From contig SVNW01000008.1 in assembly GCA_015066745.1 (NCBI GenBank), forward strand, positions 1 through 64,000: 64,000 nt of DNA. The letters run 5' to 3'. Source of the DNA: Ruminococcus sp. (lineage in GTDB: Bacteria; Bacillota; Clostridia; Oscillospirales; Ruminococcaceae). The notes under the pieces are model-generated. The model had not been told where the DNA came from. It searched no databases and saw nothing but the letters and a program-made list of their open reading frames with translations. A program made the position numbers and the translations under genes. This document shows positions 9,164 through 19,611 of the stretch, one piece after another (the stretch's first letter is position 1; the number at the start of each line of letters is the position of its first letter).

Positions 9164-10248
9164 ATAAATATATGAAAAAATTCAAAACACGTAATCACAG
9201 ACTTGCTCTGTCGCTTATTTTCACACTGGTTGTCGGTGTATATTTGTTTTTTTCGGCATTGCTCACCTATCTTGGAGTATATCTGATAATTCAACTCAAA
9301 TATATCACTAAGGGAACAACAGAGCCTCCGTCTCAGGTTATGATTTTACTGATTATTACAATAGCCAACTTTTTTGTCGGAATACTTATGACGTTTATAT
9401 TCAGTAAGATTCCGCTCAAACCTGTCAACAATCTGATAAATAAAATGAATATGCTTGCTTCGGGCGACTTTAAAACACGTATAAAATTTACAGGGCTTTT
9501 TTCAAAAACTCCTATAGCCTCGGAACTTTCGGACAGTTTTAATAAAATGGCTGAAGAACTCGACAATACGGAAGTTTTAAGACGTGATTTTATAAATAAT
9601 TTTTCGCACGAATTCAAGACACCGATATCGTCAATATCAGGTTTTGCACGACTTCTGAAAAAAGATAATCTTACCTTACAGCAGAAAAAAGAATATATCG
9701 ACATAATAGAAGAAGAATCAATGCGTCTTTCATATATGGCTGAAAATATTCTTAACCTTACAAAAATCGAAAATCAGACTATACTCTCTGACGTGTCAGA
9801 ATATAACTTATCCGAACAGATACGCAACTGTATCCTTATCCTTGAAAACAAATGGTCAGCAAAAAATCTTGAGTTTTCTGTTGACTTCGGAGAACACACT
9901 ATATCCGCAAATGAGGAACTGTTAAAACAGGTATGGATAAACCTTATAGACAATGCGATAAAGTTTTCTTTTGAAAATTCTACCATAGAAATAAGCATTA
10001 AGCACACTGCAGAGAATATAATAGTTATGGTAATAAACAGCGGAAATGGTATCTCAGATTATGATTTAAACTATATATTCAATCGTTTTTATCAGGCTGA
10101 CAAATCAAGAGCTACCGATGGTAACGGAATAGGTCTGACTATCGTGAAAAAAATTACAGAACTTCATAACGGAACGGTCAGCGTTGCAAGTGAAGGCGAT
10201 ACGACCATGTTCTCAGTTGAATTACCAATACGACACCGGGGAAGGTGA
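9160..10248 (+). CDS. Sensor histidine kinase with HAMP domain
   Basis: Two N-terminal TM segments, HAMP-like region, H-box FINNFSHEFKTPISSISGFARLL, ATPase motifs GNGIGLTIVKKI; ATGA overlap with the reductase. Confidence 0.9.
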   Translation: MNKYMKKFKTRNHRLALSLIFTLVVGVYLFFSALLTYLGVYLIIQLKYITKGTTEPPSQVMILLIITIANFFVGILMTFIFSKIPLKPVNNLINKMNMLASGDFKTRIKFTGLFSKTPIASELSDSFNKMAEELDNTEVLRRDFINNFSHEFKTPISSISGFARLLKKDNLTLQQKKEYIDIIEEESMRLSYMAENILNLTKIENQTILSDVSEYNLSEQIRNCILILENKWSAKNLEFSVDFGEHTISANEELLKQVWINLIDNAIKFSFENSTIEISIKHTAENIIVMVINSGNGISDYDLNYIFNRFYQADKSRATDGNGIGLTIVKKITELHNGTVSVASEGDTTMFSVELPIRHRGR

Positions 10249-10255
10249 ATACGAT

Positions 10256-10930
10256 TTGTTTAACATACTTGTTGCCGATGATGATAAAAATACACGTACA
10301 CTGCTTAAAGCAGTTCTTGAAACTGAAAACTACAATGTATATACAGCACATAACGGAATAGAAGCACTTTCGGTTCTCGATAAAAATCATATAGATCTTA
10401 TAGTTCTTGATGTTATGATGCCGGAAATGGACGGATACGAACTTACAGAACAATTAAGAAAAACTCAAAATGATATGCCGATACTTATGGTGTCGGCTAA
10501 ACAACTTCCCGAAGATAAAAGAAAAGGTTTTTTATCGGGAACAGATGATTATATGACAAAACCTGTTGACGAAATAGAAATGCTCTTACGAATAAAGGCG
10601 CTTCTTCGCAGAGCGAAGATTGCAAATGATAGAAAAATAGAAATAGGTGATGTCATAATAGATTACGATTCGCTTACAGTAAAAAAACATAATGAAATAA
10701 CAGAACTTCCGCAAAAAGAATTTATGCTTCTGTATAAGTTGCTTTCATATCCCGGAAAAATATTTACCCGAATACAGCTAATGGACGAAATATGGGGAAC
10801 AGAAAGTCAGACTGGCTGGGAAACTGTCACAGTTCATATAGGGCGGTTGCGAAAAAGATTTGAAGGCTGGGAAGAATTTCAGATCGAATCCGTCAGAGGA
10901 CTTGGTTATAAAGCGGTAAAAAATAAATAA
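10256..10930 (+). CDS. OmpR-family response regulator
   Basis: FNILVADDDKNTRTLLK, LIVLDVMMPEMDGYEL, winged-helix C-terminus HIGRLRKRFE; start likely TTG 10256 after GGGAAGGTG rather than the track start 10184. Confidence 0.9.
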   Translation: MFNILVADDDKNTRTLLKAVLETENYNVYTAHNGIEALSVLDKNHIDLIVLDVMMPEMDGYELTEQLRKTQNDMPILMVSAKQLPEDKRKGFLSGTDDYMTKPVDEIEMLLRIKALLRRAKIANDRKIEIGDVIIDYDSLTVKKHNEITELPQKEFMLLYKLLSYPGKIFTRIQLMDEIWGTESQTGWETVTVHIGRLRKRFEGWEEFQIESVRGLGYKAVKNK

Positions 10931-10997
10931 ATTTTATCAACAATTCATAGCTTTTTATTGCACATATCCGATATTTCTTTTTGTTTATTTTTAGTTT

Positions 10998-11031
10998 ATA
11001 TTTTTATGATAAGTTATTATCATAAAAATAT
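10998..11031. promoter_or_regulatory. Perfect 15-bp inverted repeat, possible operator
   Basis: ATATTTTTATGATAA-GTTA-TTATCATAAAAATAT, 73 bp upstream of the ABC transporter start. Confidence 0.5.
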
Positions 11032-11104
11032 TTTATTACATAGTATTTTCTGTAACTCAAACAGACAGGTACTGTACAACTAAAAAGAAACGGAGAAATT
11101 TTTT

Positions 11105-14098
11105 ATGCTTGAACTCAAAAAGATCAAAAAAGATTATCCTGCCGGTGACGGAAAAGTTGAGGCGTTAAAGGGAATAGATCTTACTTTCAGAGACAACGAA
11201 TTTGTTTCTATCCTTGGTCCCTCCGGATGCGGAAAGACTACCATGCTCAATATTATCGGTGGCCTTGACCAGTATACAGACGGCGATCTCAAAATCAACG
11301 GAAAGTCAACCAAAGACTTCAAAGACAGAGACTGGGATACTTACAGAAATCATTCTATAGGTTTTGTATTTCAGAGTTATAACCTTATACTGCACCAGAC
11401 TGTATTGCAGAATGTTGAGCTTGCACTGACGTTATCGGGTGTTTCAAAAGCTGAAAGAAGAAAAAGAGCCGAAGAAGCTCTTAAAAGAGTAGGTCTTTCA
11501 TCACAGCTAAATAAAAAACCTACTGAAATGTCAGGCGGTCAGATGCAGAGAGTAGCGATTGCACGTGCTATAGTAAACAATCCCGATATAATTCTTGCCG
11601 ACGAACCTACAGGCGCTCTTGACAGTGAAACAAGTGTTCAGGTAATGGAAATACTAAAAGAGATCGCACACGATAGACTTGTTATCATGGTTACTCACAA
11701 CCCTGAACTTGCGGAAAAATATTCATCACGAATCATTCGTATGCTTGACGGTGAAGTAAAAGATGATACAAATCCTCTTAGCAAATCCGAACTCAAACGT
11801 GAAAAAATAAAAGACAAGGAACTTGCAAAGAAAAATGAAAAGGTAAAGAAACCTTCAATGTCTCTTTCAACTTCTTTCTCTCTTTCGCTCAAAAACCTGT
11901 TTACCAAAAAAGGACGTACCGCACTTACATCATTTGCAGGAAGTATCGGTATCATAGGAATTTCACTTATATATGCAGTTTCTCAGGGTATGACAAACTA
12001 TATAAATGTTCTTCAGGAAGATACGCTTTCATCATATCCGCTTACACTCGAATCACAGCATATGGATATGGGTTCTCTTATGGAAATGTTTATTGGCGAA
12101 GCTGAAAAGAACGGTACTCATGAAAAAGATGCTGTTTATCAGAAAGGTATGATCTATAACCTTGTTAATGCTATGAACAACATGGAAGCCAACGAAAACG
12201 ACCTGAAAAAATTCAAGGAACATATAGAAAGTAAGATCGCCGAAAGTGACGAAGACGGTTTTAAAGGTTCTGTAAACGGTATTCAGTACACTTATAACAT
12301 GGATATGCTTGTATATACCAAGAGTACAGATGGCTCTATAATCCGTTCTGACACTGAAGAACTTATGCAGGATCTTATGCTTGAATACTTCGGAATGGAT
12401 ATGTCGCTTATGACAGATATGCAGGACAGTATGTCCGGAGGAATTTCCATGAGCCCTCAGGTAGTGTTATGGCAGGAAATGCTTTCAGGAAAAAATGGTG
12501 AAGTGATAAATCCGGTTCTTGAAAAACAATATGATGTAATATACGGTTCATGGCCTGATGAATATAATGAAATAGTCCTTGTTGTAGATGAAAACAACGA
12601 GATCGATGATATGACATTATACGCTCTCGGCCTTAAAACCAAAGAAGAAATAGATAAACTTGCAGATGCCGCATTCAATAAAACTACGATCGAAGCTGAT
12701 AACAGAAGCTGGAGTTATGAAGAGATATGCAACAGAGATTACAGAGTTGTGCTCAATGCTGATTGTTATTCGTTAGATGAAAAAACAGGTATCTATACAG
12801 ACCTGCGTGAAACCGAAACAGGTATCAAATATCTTTATGACAATGGTATAGACCTTAAAGTTACCGGTATCATAAGACCAAGCGAAGATGCAGTTTCTAC
12901 AATGCTTACAGGAAGTATAGGATATACTACAAAGCTTACAGAATATATAGTTGAAAACGCTGCAGACTCTCCGGTTATCTCAGCACAGCTTGAAGATGAA
13001 AAAATTGATATATTTACAGGTCTTCCTTTTAAAGAAAGTGTCGGCGATCTTACCGATGAACAGAAAAAAGCAGAATTTAAAAGCTACATCGGAAAACTTA
13101 AAAAAGAGGATAAAGCCGCAACTTATGTAAAGATAAAAAGTATAATGGGCGACGCTGAACTTGAAACTGCCGTTTCACAGACAATAGGCTCTATGACACG
13201 AGCTGATATGGAAACTACTCTGATACAGACTTTCACTCAGCAGATGAGTATGTCCGAAAGCGATATGCAGGGATATATATCGGCAATGTCAGATGAAGAA
13301 ATAACAGAGATATTCTCTCAGATGGTCGCAGAACAGGTCAAATCCGAATATGCTATGCAGATAGCTACACAGTTCGCAACTATGCCGACAGATGAGATCA
13401 TAAAGGCTTTTGACGCGGAAATGGCATCATATACAGCGGAACAGTACAATAAATATTATGAGGAAATTCTCGAATTTTCAGATTCCACATATGAAGAAAA
13501 TCTCCGTGATCTTGGTTATATAGATCTTGATGATCCGTCAACGATCAATATTTTTGCTTCAACTTTTGAAAATAAAGATGTTATCGAAGAATTTATCGCT
13601 GATTACAATAAGGACGTAGAGGAACTTCAGCAGATAACATATACCGACTATATAGGTCTGATGATGTCATCTGTAACGTCTATCATAAATGCTATCACCT
13701 ATGTGCTTATTGCATTTGTCGCAGTTTCTCTTATAGTTTCTTCGATAATGATAGGCGTAATAACACTTATCTCTGTTCAGGAAAGAACAAAGGAAATAGG
13801 TATTCTCAGAGCGATCGGTGCATCAAAGAAAAATGTATCACGTATGTTCAATGCCGAAACAATGATCATAGGATTTACTTCAGGTTTGCTTGGAGTAATA
13901 GTAACATATTTACTGTGTATCCCGATAAATATGATCATGCATTCACTTACAGGAATTAATAACCTCAGTGCAGTTCTTCCGATTCCGGTTGCAGTTATAC
14001 TTGTTGCGATAAGTATGCTCCTCACTCTTATTTCAGGTATTATACCTTCAAGAAGTGCAGCAAAGAAAGATCCGGTTGTTGCTCTTCGCAGTGAATAA
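11105..14098 (+). CDS. MacB-like ABC transporter, fused ATPase + FtsX-type permease (997 aa)
   Basis: Walker A GPSGCGKTTM, signature MSGGQMQRVAIARA, Walker B IILADEPTGALD; C-terminal permease IQERTKEIGILRAIGASKKNVSRMF-like motif and TMs. Confidence 0.9.
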   Translation: MLELKKIKKDYPAGDGKVEALKGIDLTFRDNEFVSILGPSGCGKTTMLNIIGGLDQYTDGDLKINGKSTKDFKDRDWDTYRNHSIGFVFQSYNLILHQTVLQNVELALTLSGVSKAERRKRAEEALKRVGLSSQLNKKPTEMSGGQMQRVAIARAIVNNPDIILADEPTGALDSETSVQVMEILKEIAHDRLVIMVTHNPELAEKYSSRIIRMLDGEVKDDTNPLSKSELKREKIKDKELAKKNEKVKKPSMSLSTSFSLSLKNLFTKKGRTALTSFAGSIGIIGISLIYAVSQGMTNYINVLQEDTLSSYPLTLESQHMDMGSLMEMFIGEAEKNGTHEKDAVYQKGMIYNLVNAMNNMEANENDLKKFKEHIESKIAESDEDGFKGSVNGIQYTYNMDMLVYTKSTDGSIIRSDTEELMQDLMLEYFGMDMSLMTDMQDSMSGGISMSPQVVLWQEMLSGKNGEVINPVLEKQYDVIYGSWPDEYNEIVLVVDENNEIDDMTLYALGLKTKEEIDKLADAAFNKTTIEADNRSWSYEEICNRDYRVVLNADCYSLDEKTGIYTDLRETETGIKYLYDNGIDLKVTGIIRPSEDAVSTMLTGSIGYTTKLTEYIVENAADSPVISAQLEDEKIDIFTGLPFKESVGDLTDEQKKAEFKSYIGKLKKEDKAATYVKIKSIMGDAELETAVSQTIGSMTRADMETTLIQTFTQQMSMSESDMQGYISAMSDEEITEIFSQMVAEQVKSEYAMQIATQFATMPTDEIIKAFDAEMASYTAEQYNKYYEEILEFSDSTYEENLRDLGYIDLDDPSTINIFASTFENKDVIEEFIADYNKDVEELQQITYTDYIGLMMSSVTSIINAITYVLIAFVAVSLIVSSIMIGVITLISVQERTKEIGILRAIGASKKNVSRMFNAETMIIGFTSGLLGVIVTYLLCIPINMIMHSLTGINNLSAVLPIPVAVILVAISMLLTLISGIIPSRSAAKKDPVVALRSE

Positions 14099-14123
14099 TA
14101 AATTATAAATTACAGTAAAATTT

Positions 14124-14173
14124 AAAAATGCTCTTATTTGTCCGTTTGACTCGGAAAATAAGAGCATTTTTTT
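14124..14173 (+). terminator. Bidirectional intrinsic terminator
   Basis: AAAATGCTCTTATTT...AAATAAGAGCATTTTTTT stem with T-run. Confidence 0.85.
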
Positions 14174-15029
14174 AGTTTTTATAAAATTTTTTAAACTCAG
14201 ACGGAGTACAATGTTTTATTTCTTTGAAAGCACGATTAAATGATGTAATGCTTGAAAAACCTGAATTCATAGCAACTTCAGTGATAGACATTGACGGGTC
14301 CATAAGCAGTTTTGTTGCGGCGTTTATTCTTATTTTATTTATATAGCTTATATACGATACACCGCTGTACTGTTTAAATATTCTTGAAAAATGGTATCTG
14401 CTGTATCCTGCGATATCCGATAATTTATCGAGTGTCAGTTCAAACATGTAATTTTTCTCTATATATTTCAGAACAGAATTGAAACGTTCGCTGTATTCGA
14501 CTAATTTTCCGGCAGTACAGCCTAACTGATTTTTCTGTACCGAAAGCTGATTTTCTCTTATCAGCACAAACAATTCAAGAAGTTTAAGATATATTTTTAT
14601 CTCAGAAAGTTCAGAATGCTGAAAATACTCGTCATATATTTCGAGCATTATTTTTTTTGCTTTATTACTAAGGCTGTTTTCGGAAGACGCTATAAATATA
14701 GTCTGCGAAAAAATAGAATTTATAGAACCAAATGCTCTTATATCTCCGAGCATGGCATTGTCACACTGAAAAATAATACGCTGTCCTTCGTCAGGAGCGG
14801 TCATTGAATGAAGTTCTCCCGGAGGGATAATAAGTATATCACGTTCTTTAAGTGAAAAATTCTGCTCGTTTGTATGTACAAAAAAATTATTTCTCAGAGG
14901 CATGACTATTTCAACTGCATTGTGCCAGTGGATAGGATAATCTTCTTTTACATTGTTATCGTACAAAATCGTAAAATGATTTTCAGGATATTCAACTGTT
15001 TCGAAATCACCGTTCAGATGTTTTATCAT
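14172..15029 (-). CDS. AraC-family transcriptional regulator
   Basis: N-terminal cupin (HWHNAVEIVMPL...LIIPPGELHSM), C-terminal HTH SDIAGYSRYHFSRIFKQYSGVSYISYINKIRI...GFSSITSFNRAFKEI. Confidence 0.9.
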   Translation of the reverse strand: MIKHLNGDFETVEYPENHFTILYDNNVKEDYPIHWHNAVEIVMPLRNNFFVHTNEQNFSLKERDILIIPPGELHSMTAPDEGQRIIFQCDNAMLGDIRAFGSINSIFSQTIFIASSENSLSNKAKKIMLEIYDEYFQHSELSEIKIYLKLLELFVLIRENQLSVQKNQLGCTAGKLVEYSERFNSVLKYIEKNYMFELTLDKLSDIAGYSRYHFSRIFKQYSGVSYISYINKIRINAATKLLMDPSMSITEVAMNSGFSSITSFNRAFKEIKHCTPSEFKKFYKN

Positions 15030-15321
15030 GATATCACTCCAATATGTTTTTTATTTTAGCTGATTATGATAATCAAAAATTGTTTAAAATCTTTATATTG
15101 ATTATATCACATTTTAAAATACATCTGCAATAGCGAAACGAAAATATGTGCATTATGCCATTTATTGCAATAGTTTATTTGTTGATTATGCCTTTGTTTT
15201 GGTAAACCCGAAATATAAATCACAAAAAACAAAAATAAAACCGCAATATTTGATAGGCTTTTTTGGCTGACAGATATTATAATTGTAATTGTTGAGATTA
15301 TGCTATGGAGGAATACAAAGC

Positions 15322-16182
15322 ATGAATATAAAATGTTATGAAACAGATTATAAAAACTTTGGCAGATGCATTTGTCTGCAAAACGAAAAGATAACGCTTA
15401 TGGTCACGCTCGAATGCGGACCAAGAATAATTTACTTCGGACTTAATGAAGAAGAAAATATACTTTTTGAAGATACAGACAGAAATTTCTCGATGGATAC
15501 CGGAGAATACGGCACATGGTATGCATATGGCGGACACCGTATCTGGCTTGCACCTGAAACCGTCCCTGAAACTTATTTTCCGGATAACACTCCAGTCAGC
15601 TATAGTTTCGATGAAAAAACATATACACTTACTGTCAGTCAGGAGGTCACTCCTTTCAAAAAACAGTTTTCTATCGAATGCAGATTTGATGATCAGAACA
15701 CAGTGACAGTAATTAATAAAATAAAGAACTGTGATGACAAACCTCAGAAATTTGCACCATGGGCAGTAACAGGACTTACTTCCGGCGGAACAGAATACCT
15801 TGATCTTTGTGACAAAGATACAGGTTTTCTTCCTAACAGAGTACTGGCATTATGGCCATACTCCGATATACACGACAAACGTTTTGATCTTTCAGATGAT
15901 AAGATCGTATTAAGACAGGATCCGAATGCTCAAAAGGCATTTAAAATCGGTGTGAATCTTACTAACGGTGAAGTACGCTACAAAAAAGGAAATCAGGTCT
16001 ATATAAAAAGATTTGATAAATACGATGAATCTTTTAATTATCCTGATTTTAATTGTAACTACGAAACATACACCAACAAATATTTTCTCGAATGCGAACT
16101 TGTGGGTGACTACCGTGAATATCAACCGCAGGAAACAGCTTGCATAACAGAGCAGTGGATCTTAATAAGGGAGGAGAATTGA
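15322..16182 (+). CDS. Galactose-mutarotase-like / DUF4380-like protein in the xyloside cluster
   Basis: ECGPRIIYFGLNEEENILFED, YGGHRIWLAPETVPETYFPDN; start ATG 15322 after GGAGG. Confidence 0.6.
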   Translation: MNIKCYETDYKNFGRCICLQNEKITLMVTLECGPRIIYFGLNEEENILFEDTDRNFSMDTGEYGTWYAYGGHRIWLAPETVPETYFPDNTPVSYSFDEKTYTLTVSQEVTPFKKQFSIECRFDDQNTVTVINKIKNCDDKPQKFAPWAVTGLTSGGTEYLDLCDKDTGFLPNRVLALWPYSDIHDKRFDLSDDKIVLRQDPNAQKAFKIGVNLTNGEVRYKKGNQVYIKRFDKYDESFNYPDFNCNYETYTNKYFLECELVGDYREYQPQETACITEQWILIREEN

Positions 16183-18248
16183 TTTTGATAGATGCACAGA
16201 AAAAAGCTGAACAGATAACTGATCTTATGACAGTTGAAGAACAGGCTGAACAGCTCAGATATGATGCGCCTGAAAACAAAAAAGCAGGCATAAAAGAATA
16301 TAACTGGTGGAGTGAAGGTCTTCATGGTGTAGCAAGAGCAGGAACAGCGACAATGTTTCCTCAGGCTATAGGCATGGCTGCAACATTTGATGAAGAACTC
16401 ATTGAAAAAATTGCAGATATAGTTGCTACCGAAGCAAGAGCAAAATATAACGAATATTCAAAGCAGGAAGACCGTGATATATACAAAGGACTTACTCTCT
16501 GGTCACCAAATATAAATATTTTCAGAGATCCGAGATGGGGAAGAGGTCAGGAAACTTATGGTGAAGATCCGTTCCTTACATCACGACTCGGAGTGGCATT
16601 TGTAAAAGGAATGCAGGGCGAGGGAGAATTTCTGAAAACAGCTGCTTGTGCAAAGCATTTTGCTGTACATAGCGGACCCGAAGCTGTAAGACATCATTTT
16701 GATGCCATAGCAAATCCAAAAGATATGGAAGAAACTTATCTTCCTGCTTTCAAAGCTCTTGTAACAGAAGCAAAAGTTGAAGGTGTCATGGGTGCTTATA
16801 ACAGAGTAAACGGTGAAGCGGCATGTGCAAGCCCGTTTCTTATGAACAAACTTAAAGAATGGGGATTTGACGGATACTTTGTATCTGACTGCTGGGCTAT
16901 AAGAGATTTCCATACAAATCACGGCCTTACAACTACCGCTCCCGAATCAGCAGCACTCGCATTAAAAGCAGGCTGTGATCTCAACTGCGGAAATACATAT
17001 CTCCATATGCTTACTGCGCTTGAAGAAAACCTTGTTTCTCCTGAAGACATCAGAAATGCTTGTGTTCATCTTATGAGAACAAGAGCAAGACTTGGTATGT
17101 TTGAGGAGAGTACAGAATTTGATAATATACCATATGACGTTGTTTCATGTAAAGAACACAAGGCGGTTTCTCTTGAATCTGCTGAAAAATCAATGGTACT
17201 TCTTAAAAATAATGGAATACTTCCTCTTGATAAAAATAAAATCAGGTCGATAGCAATTATAGGGCCTAATGCTGACAGCCGTGAAGCACTTGAAGGAAAC
17301 TACTGCGGAAAAGCAGATGAATATATTACATTCCTTGACGGAATAAGAAGAAGCTTTGACGGAAATATATACTATTCAGAAGGTGCTGATCTTTTCAAAG
17401 ACAGAGTTATGGCACTCGGCAGAGAAGATGACAGACTCGCCGAAGCAGTTATAGCAGCACAGAAAGCAGATGTTGTGATAGTATGTACAGGTCTTAATGC
17501 TACGATAGAGGGTGAAGAAGGCGATACAGGCAATGAATTCTGTTCAGGAGACAAACCTGATCTCAGATTACCTTTGTCACAGAGAAAACTTCTTGAGAAG
17601 ATCGCAAAGACAGGGAAACCTTATATCATAGTAAATGCAGTAGGAAGCGCTATAAACGTTGAAGTTGATTGTGATGCCCTCATACACGCATGGTATCCTG
17701 GACAGTTTGGCGGTACAGCACTGGCAAATATACTTTTTGGCAATACTTCACCTTCCGGAAAGCTCCCTGTTACATTCTACGAAACAGCGGACAAATTACC
17801 CGAATTTACCGATTACAGTATGAAAAACCGTACATACAGATATGCTAAGGACAATATACTTTATCCTTTCGGATACGGTCTTACATATTCATCTGTAAAA
17901 TGTTCAGATCTAAGATTTTCTGAAAACACAGTCAGTGTTGATATAGAAAACACCGGAGATTTTGATACTGATGAAGTTGTACAGTTCTATATCAAAGATT
18001 ACTCGGAAGAAGCAGTGCCAAATTACAGTTTGTGCGGATTTAAACGTGTGTCTCTTTCTAAGGGAGAAAAGAAAACTGTAACACTCGGACTTTCAGATTC
18101 ATCATTTGAAGTTGTATGTAATGACGGAAGCAGAAAAATTTCCGGTGGCAGATATACACTGTATGCAGGTGTTTCACAGCCTGATGAATATAGTTGTAAA
18201 CTTTGCAGATGCGATGCTGTAAGCATTGATATAAACATTGATAAATAA
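16179..18248 (+). CDS. Glycoside hydrolase family 3 (beta-xylosidase/beta-glucosidase)
   Basis: NWWSEGLHGVARAG, RDPRWGRGQETYGEDP, CAKHFAVHSGPE, GFDGYFVSDCWAI; TTG start at 16179 or 16185 after GGGAGGAG. Confidence 0.92.
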   Translation: MILIDAQKKAEQITDLMTVEEQAEQLRYDAPENKKAGIKEYNWWSEGLHGVARAGTATMFPQAIGMAATFDEELIEKIADIVATEARAKYNEYSKQEDRDIYKGLTLWSPNINIFRDPRWGRGQETYGEDPFLTSRLGVAFVKGMQGEGEFLKTAACAKHFAVHSGPEAVRHHFDAIANPKDMEETYLPAFKALVTEAKVEGVMGAYNRVNGEAACASPFLMNKLKEWGFDGYFVSDCWAIRDFHTNHGLTTTAPESAALALKAGCDLNCGNTYLHMLTALEENLVSPEDIRNACVHLMRTRARLGMFEESTEFDNIPYDVVSCKEHKAVSLESAEKSMVLLKNNGILPLDKNKIRSIAIIGPNADSREALEGNYCGKADEYITFLDGIRRSFDGNIYYSEGADLFKDRVMALGREDDRLAEAVIAAQKADVVIVCTGLNATIEGEEGDTGNEFCSGDKPDLRLPLSQRKLLEKIAKTGKPYIIVNAVGSAINVEVDCDALIHAWYPGQFGGTALANILFGNTSPSGKLPVTFYETADKLPEFTDYSMKNRTYRYAKDNILYPFGYGLTYSSVKCSDLRFSENTVSVDIENTGDFDTDEVVQFYIKDYSEEAVPNYSLCGFKRVSLSKGEKKTVTLGLSDSSFEVVCNDGSRKISGGRYTLYAGVSQPDEYSCKLCRCDAVSIDINIDK

Positions 18249-18280
18249 AATATTTTAATATATTATAAGGAGTAGTTAGT

Positions 18281-19597
18281 ATGAAAGAATTTTTTAATGG
18301 AATTGGAAAGATACAGTACGAAGGAAAAGAAAGCAAAAATGACCTTGCTTTCAAATATTACAATCCTGATGAGATCGTAAACGGTAAGCCAATGTGCGAA
18401 AACCTCAGATTTGCACTGTCATGGTGGCATACAATGGGCGGTGACGGAACTGATATGTTCGGTGCAGGCACTACAGATAAAAAATGGGGCGAAGCTGACT
18501 GTATGGAAATCGCAAAGGCAAAAGTTGATGCTGCTTTTGAGATAATGGATAAGCTTTCTATTGATTATTTCTGCTTCCATGACAGAGATATAGCTCCTGA
18601 AGCTGATACACTCGAAGAAACAAACAAGAGACTTGACATCATTTCTGACTATATCAAAGAAAAGATGGGTAACAAGAAGCTTCTCTGGGGTACAGCAAAC
18701 TGTTTCAATAACCCAAGATATATGCATGGTGCAGGAACAGCTCCATCAGCTGATGTATTTGCTTTTGCTGCAGCTCAGATCAAGAAGGCAATTGAGATCA
18801 CTGTTAAACTCGGTGGTAAGGGCTACGTGTTCTGGGGCGGTCGTGAAGGTTATGAAACACTTCTCAACACAGATATGAAACTTGAACAGGATAATATGGC
18901 AAGACTTATGAGAATGGCTGTTGACTATGCTCGTTCTATCGGTTTTGACGGTGACTTCTATATCGAACCAAAGCCAAAGGAACCAACAAAGCACCAGTAT
19001 GATTTTGACACAGCAACAGTTCTCGGATTTTTAAGAAAATACGGTCTTGATAAAGACTTTAAGATGAACATAGAAGCTAACCACGCAACACTTGCTCAGC
19101 ACACATTCCAGCATGAGCTTCGTGTAGCAAGAGATAACGGCGCATTCGGTTCTATTGACGCAAATCAGGGCGATCCGCTTCTCGGTTGGGATACAGACCA
19201 GTTCCCTACAAATATTTATGATGCAACATTCTGCATGTACGAAGTAATAAAGGCAGGCGGTTTTACAAACGGCGGTCTTAACTTTGACTCAAAGGCAAGA
19301 AGAGGTTCATTTACTCTTGAAGATATCTTCCATTCATATATTGCAGGTATGGATACATTTGCACTCGGTTATAAGGCAGCTTGCAAGATAATCGAAGACG
19401 GCAGAATAGATGCATTTGTAGCAGAACGTTATTCTTCATGGAACAGCGGTATCGGTGCAGATATCATAAACGGTAAGGCTGACCTCGCTACACTTGAAAA
19501 ATATGCACTCGAAAAGGGCGATGTTGTTGATTCGTTACAGAGTGGCAGACAGGAAAAACTTGAAGCTATAGTAAACAACGTTCTTTTCACATTATAA
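18281..19597 (+). CDS. xylA: Xylose isomerase
   Basis: [70 protein letters not shown]. Confidence 0.97.
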   Translation: MKEFFNGIGKIQYEGKESKNDLAFKYYNPDEIVNGKPMCENLRFALSWWHTMGGDGTDMFGAGTTDKKWGEADCMEIAKAKVDAAFEIMDKLSIDYFCFHDRDIAPEADTLEETNKRLDIISDYIKEKMGNKKLLWGTANCFNNPRYMHGAGTAPSADVFAFAAAQIKKAIEITVKLGGKGYVFWGGREGYETLLNTDMKLEQDNMARLMRMAVDYARSIGFDGDFYIEPKPKEPTKHQYDFDTATVLGFLRKYGLDKDFKMNIEANHATLAQHTFQHELRVARDNGAFGSIDANQGDPLLGWDTDQFPTNIYDATFCMYEVIKAGGFTNGGLNFDSKARRGSFTLEDIFHSYIAGMDTFALGYKAACKIIEDGRIDAFVAERYSSWNSGIGADIINGKADLATLEKYALEKGDVVDSLQSGRQEKLEAIVNNVLFTL

Positions 19598-19611
19598 TAT
19601 CGGAGGATCCT

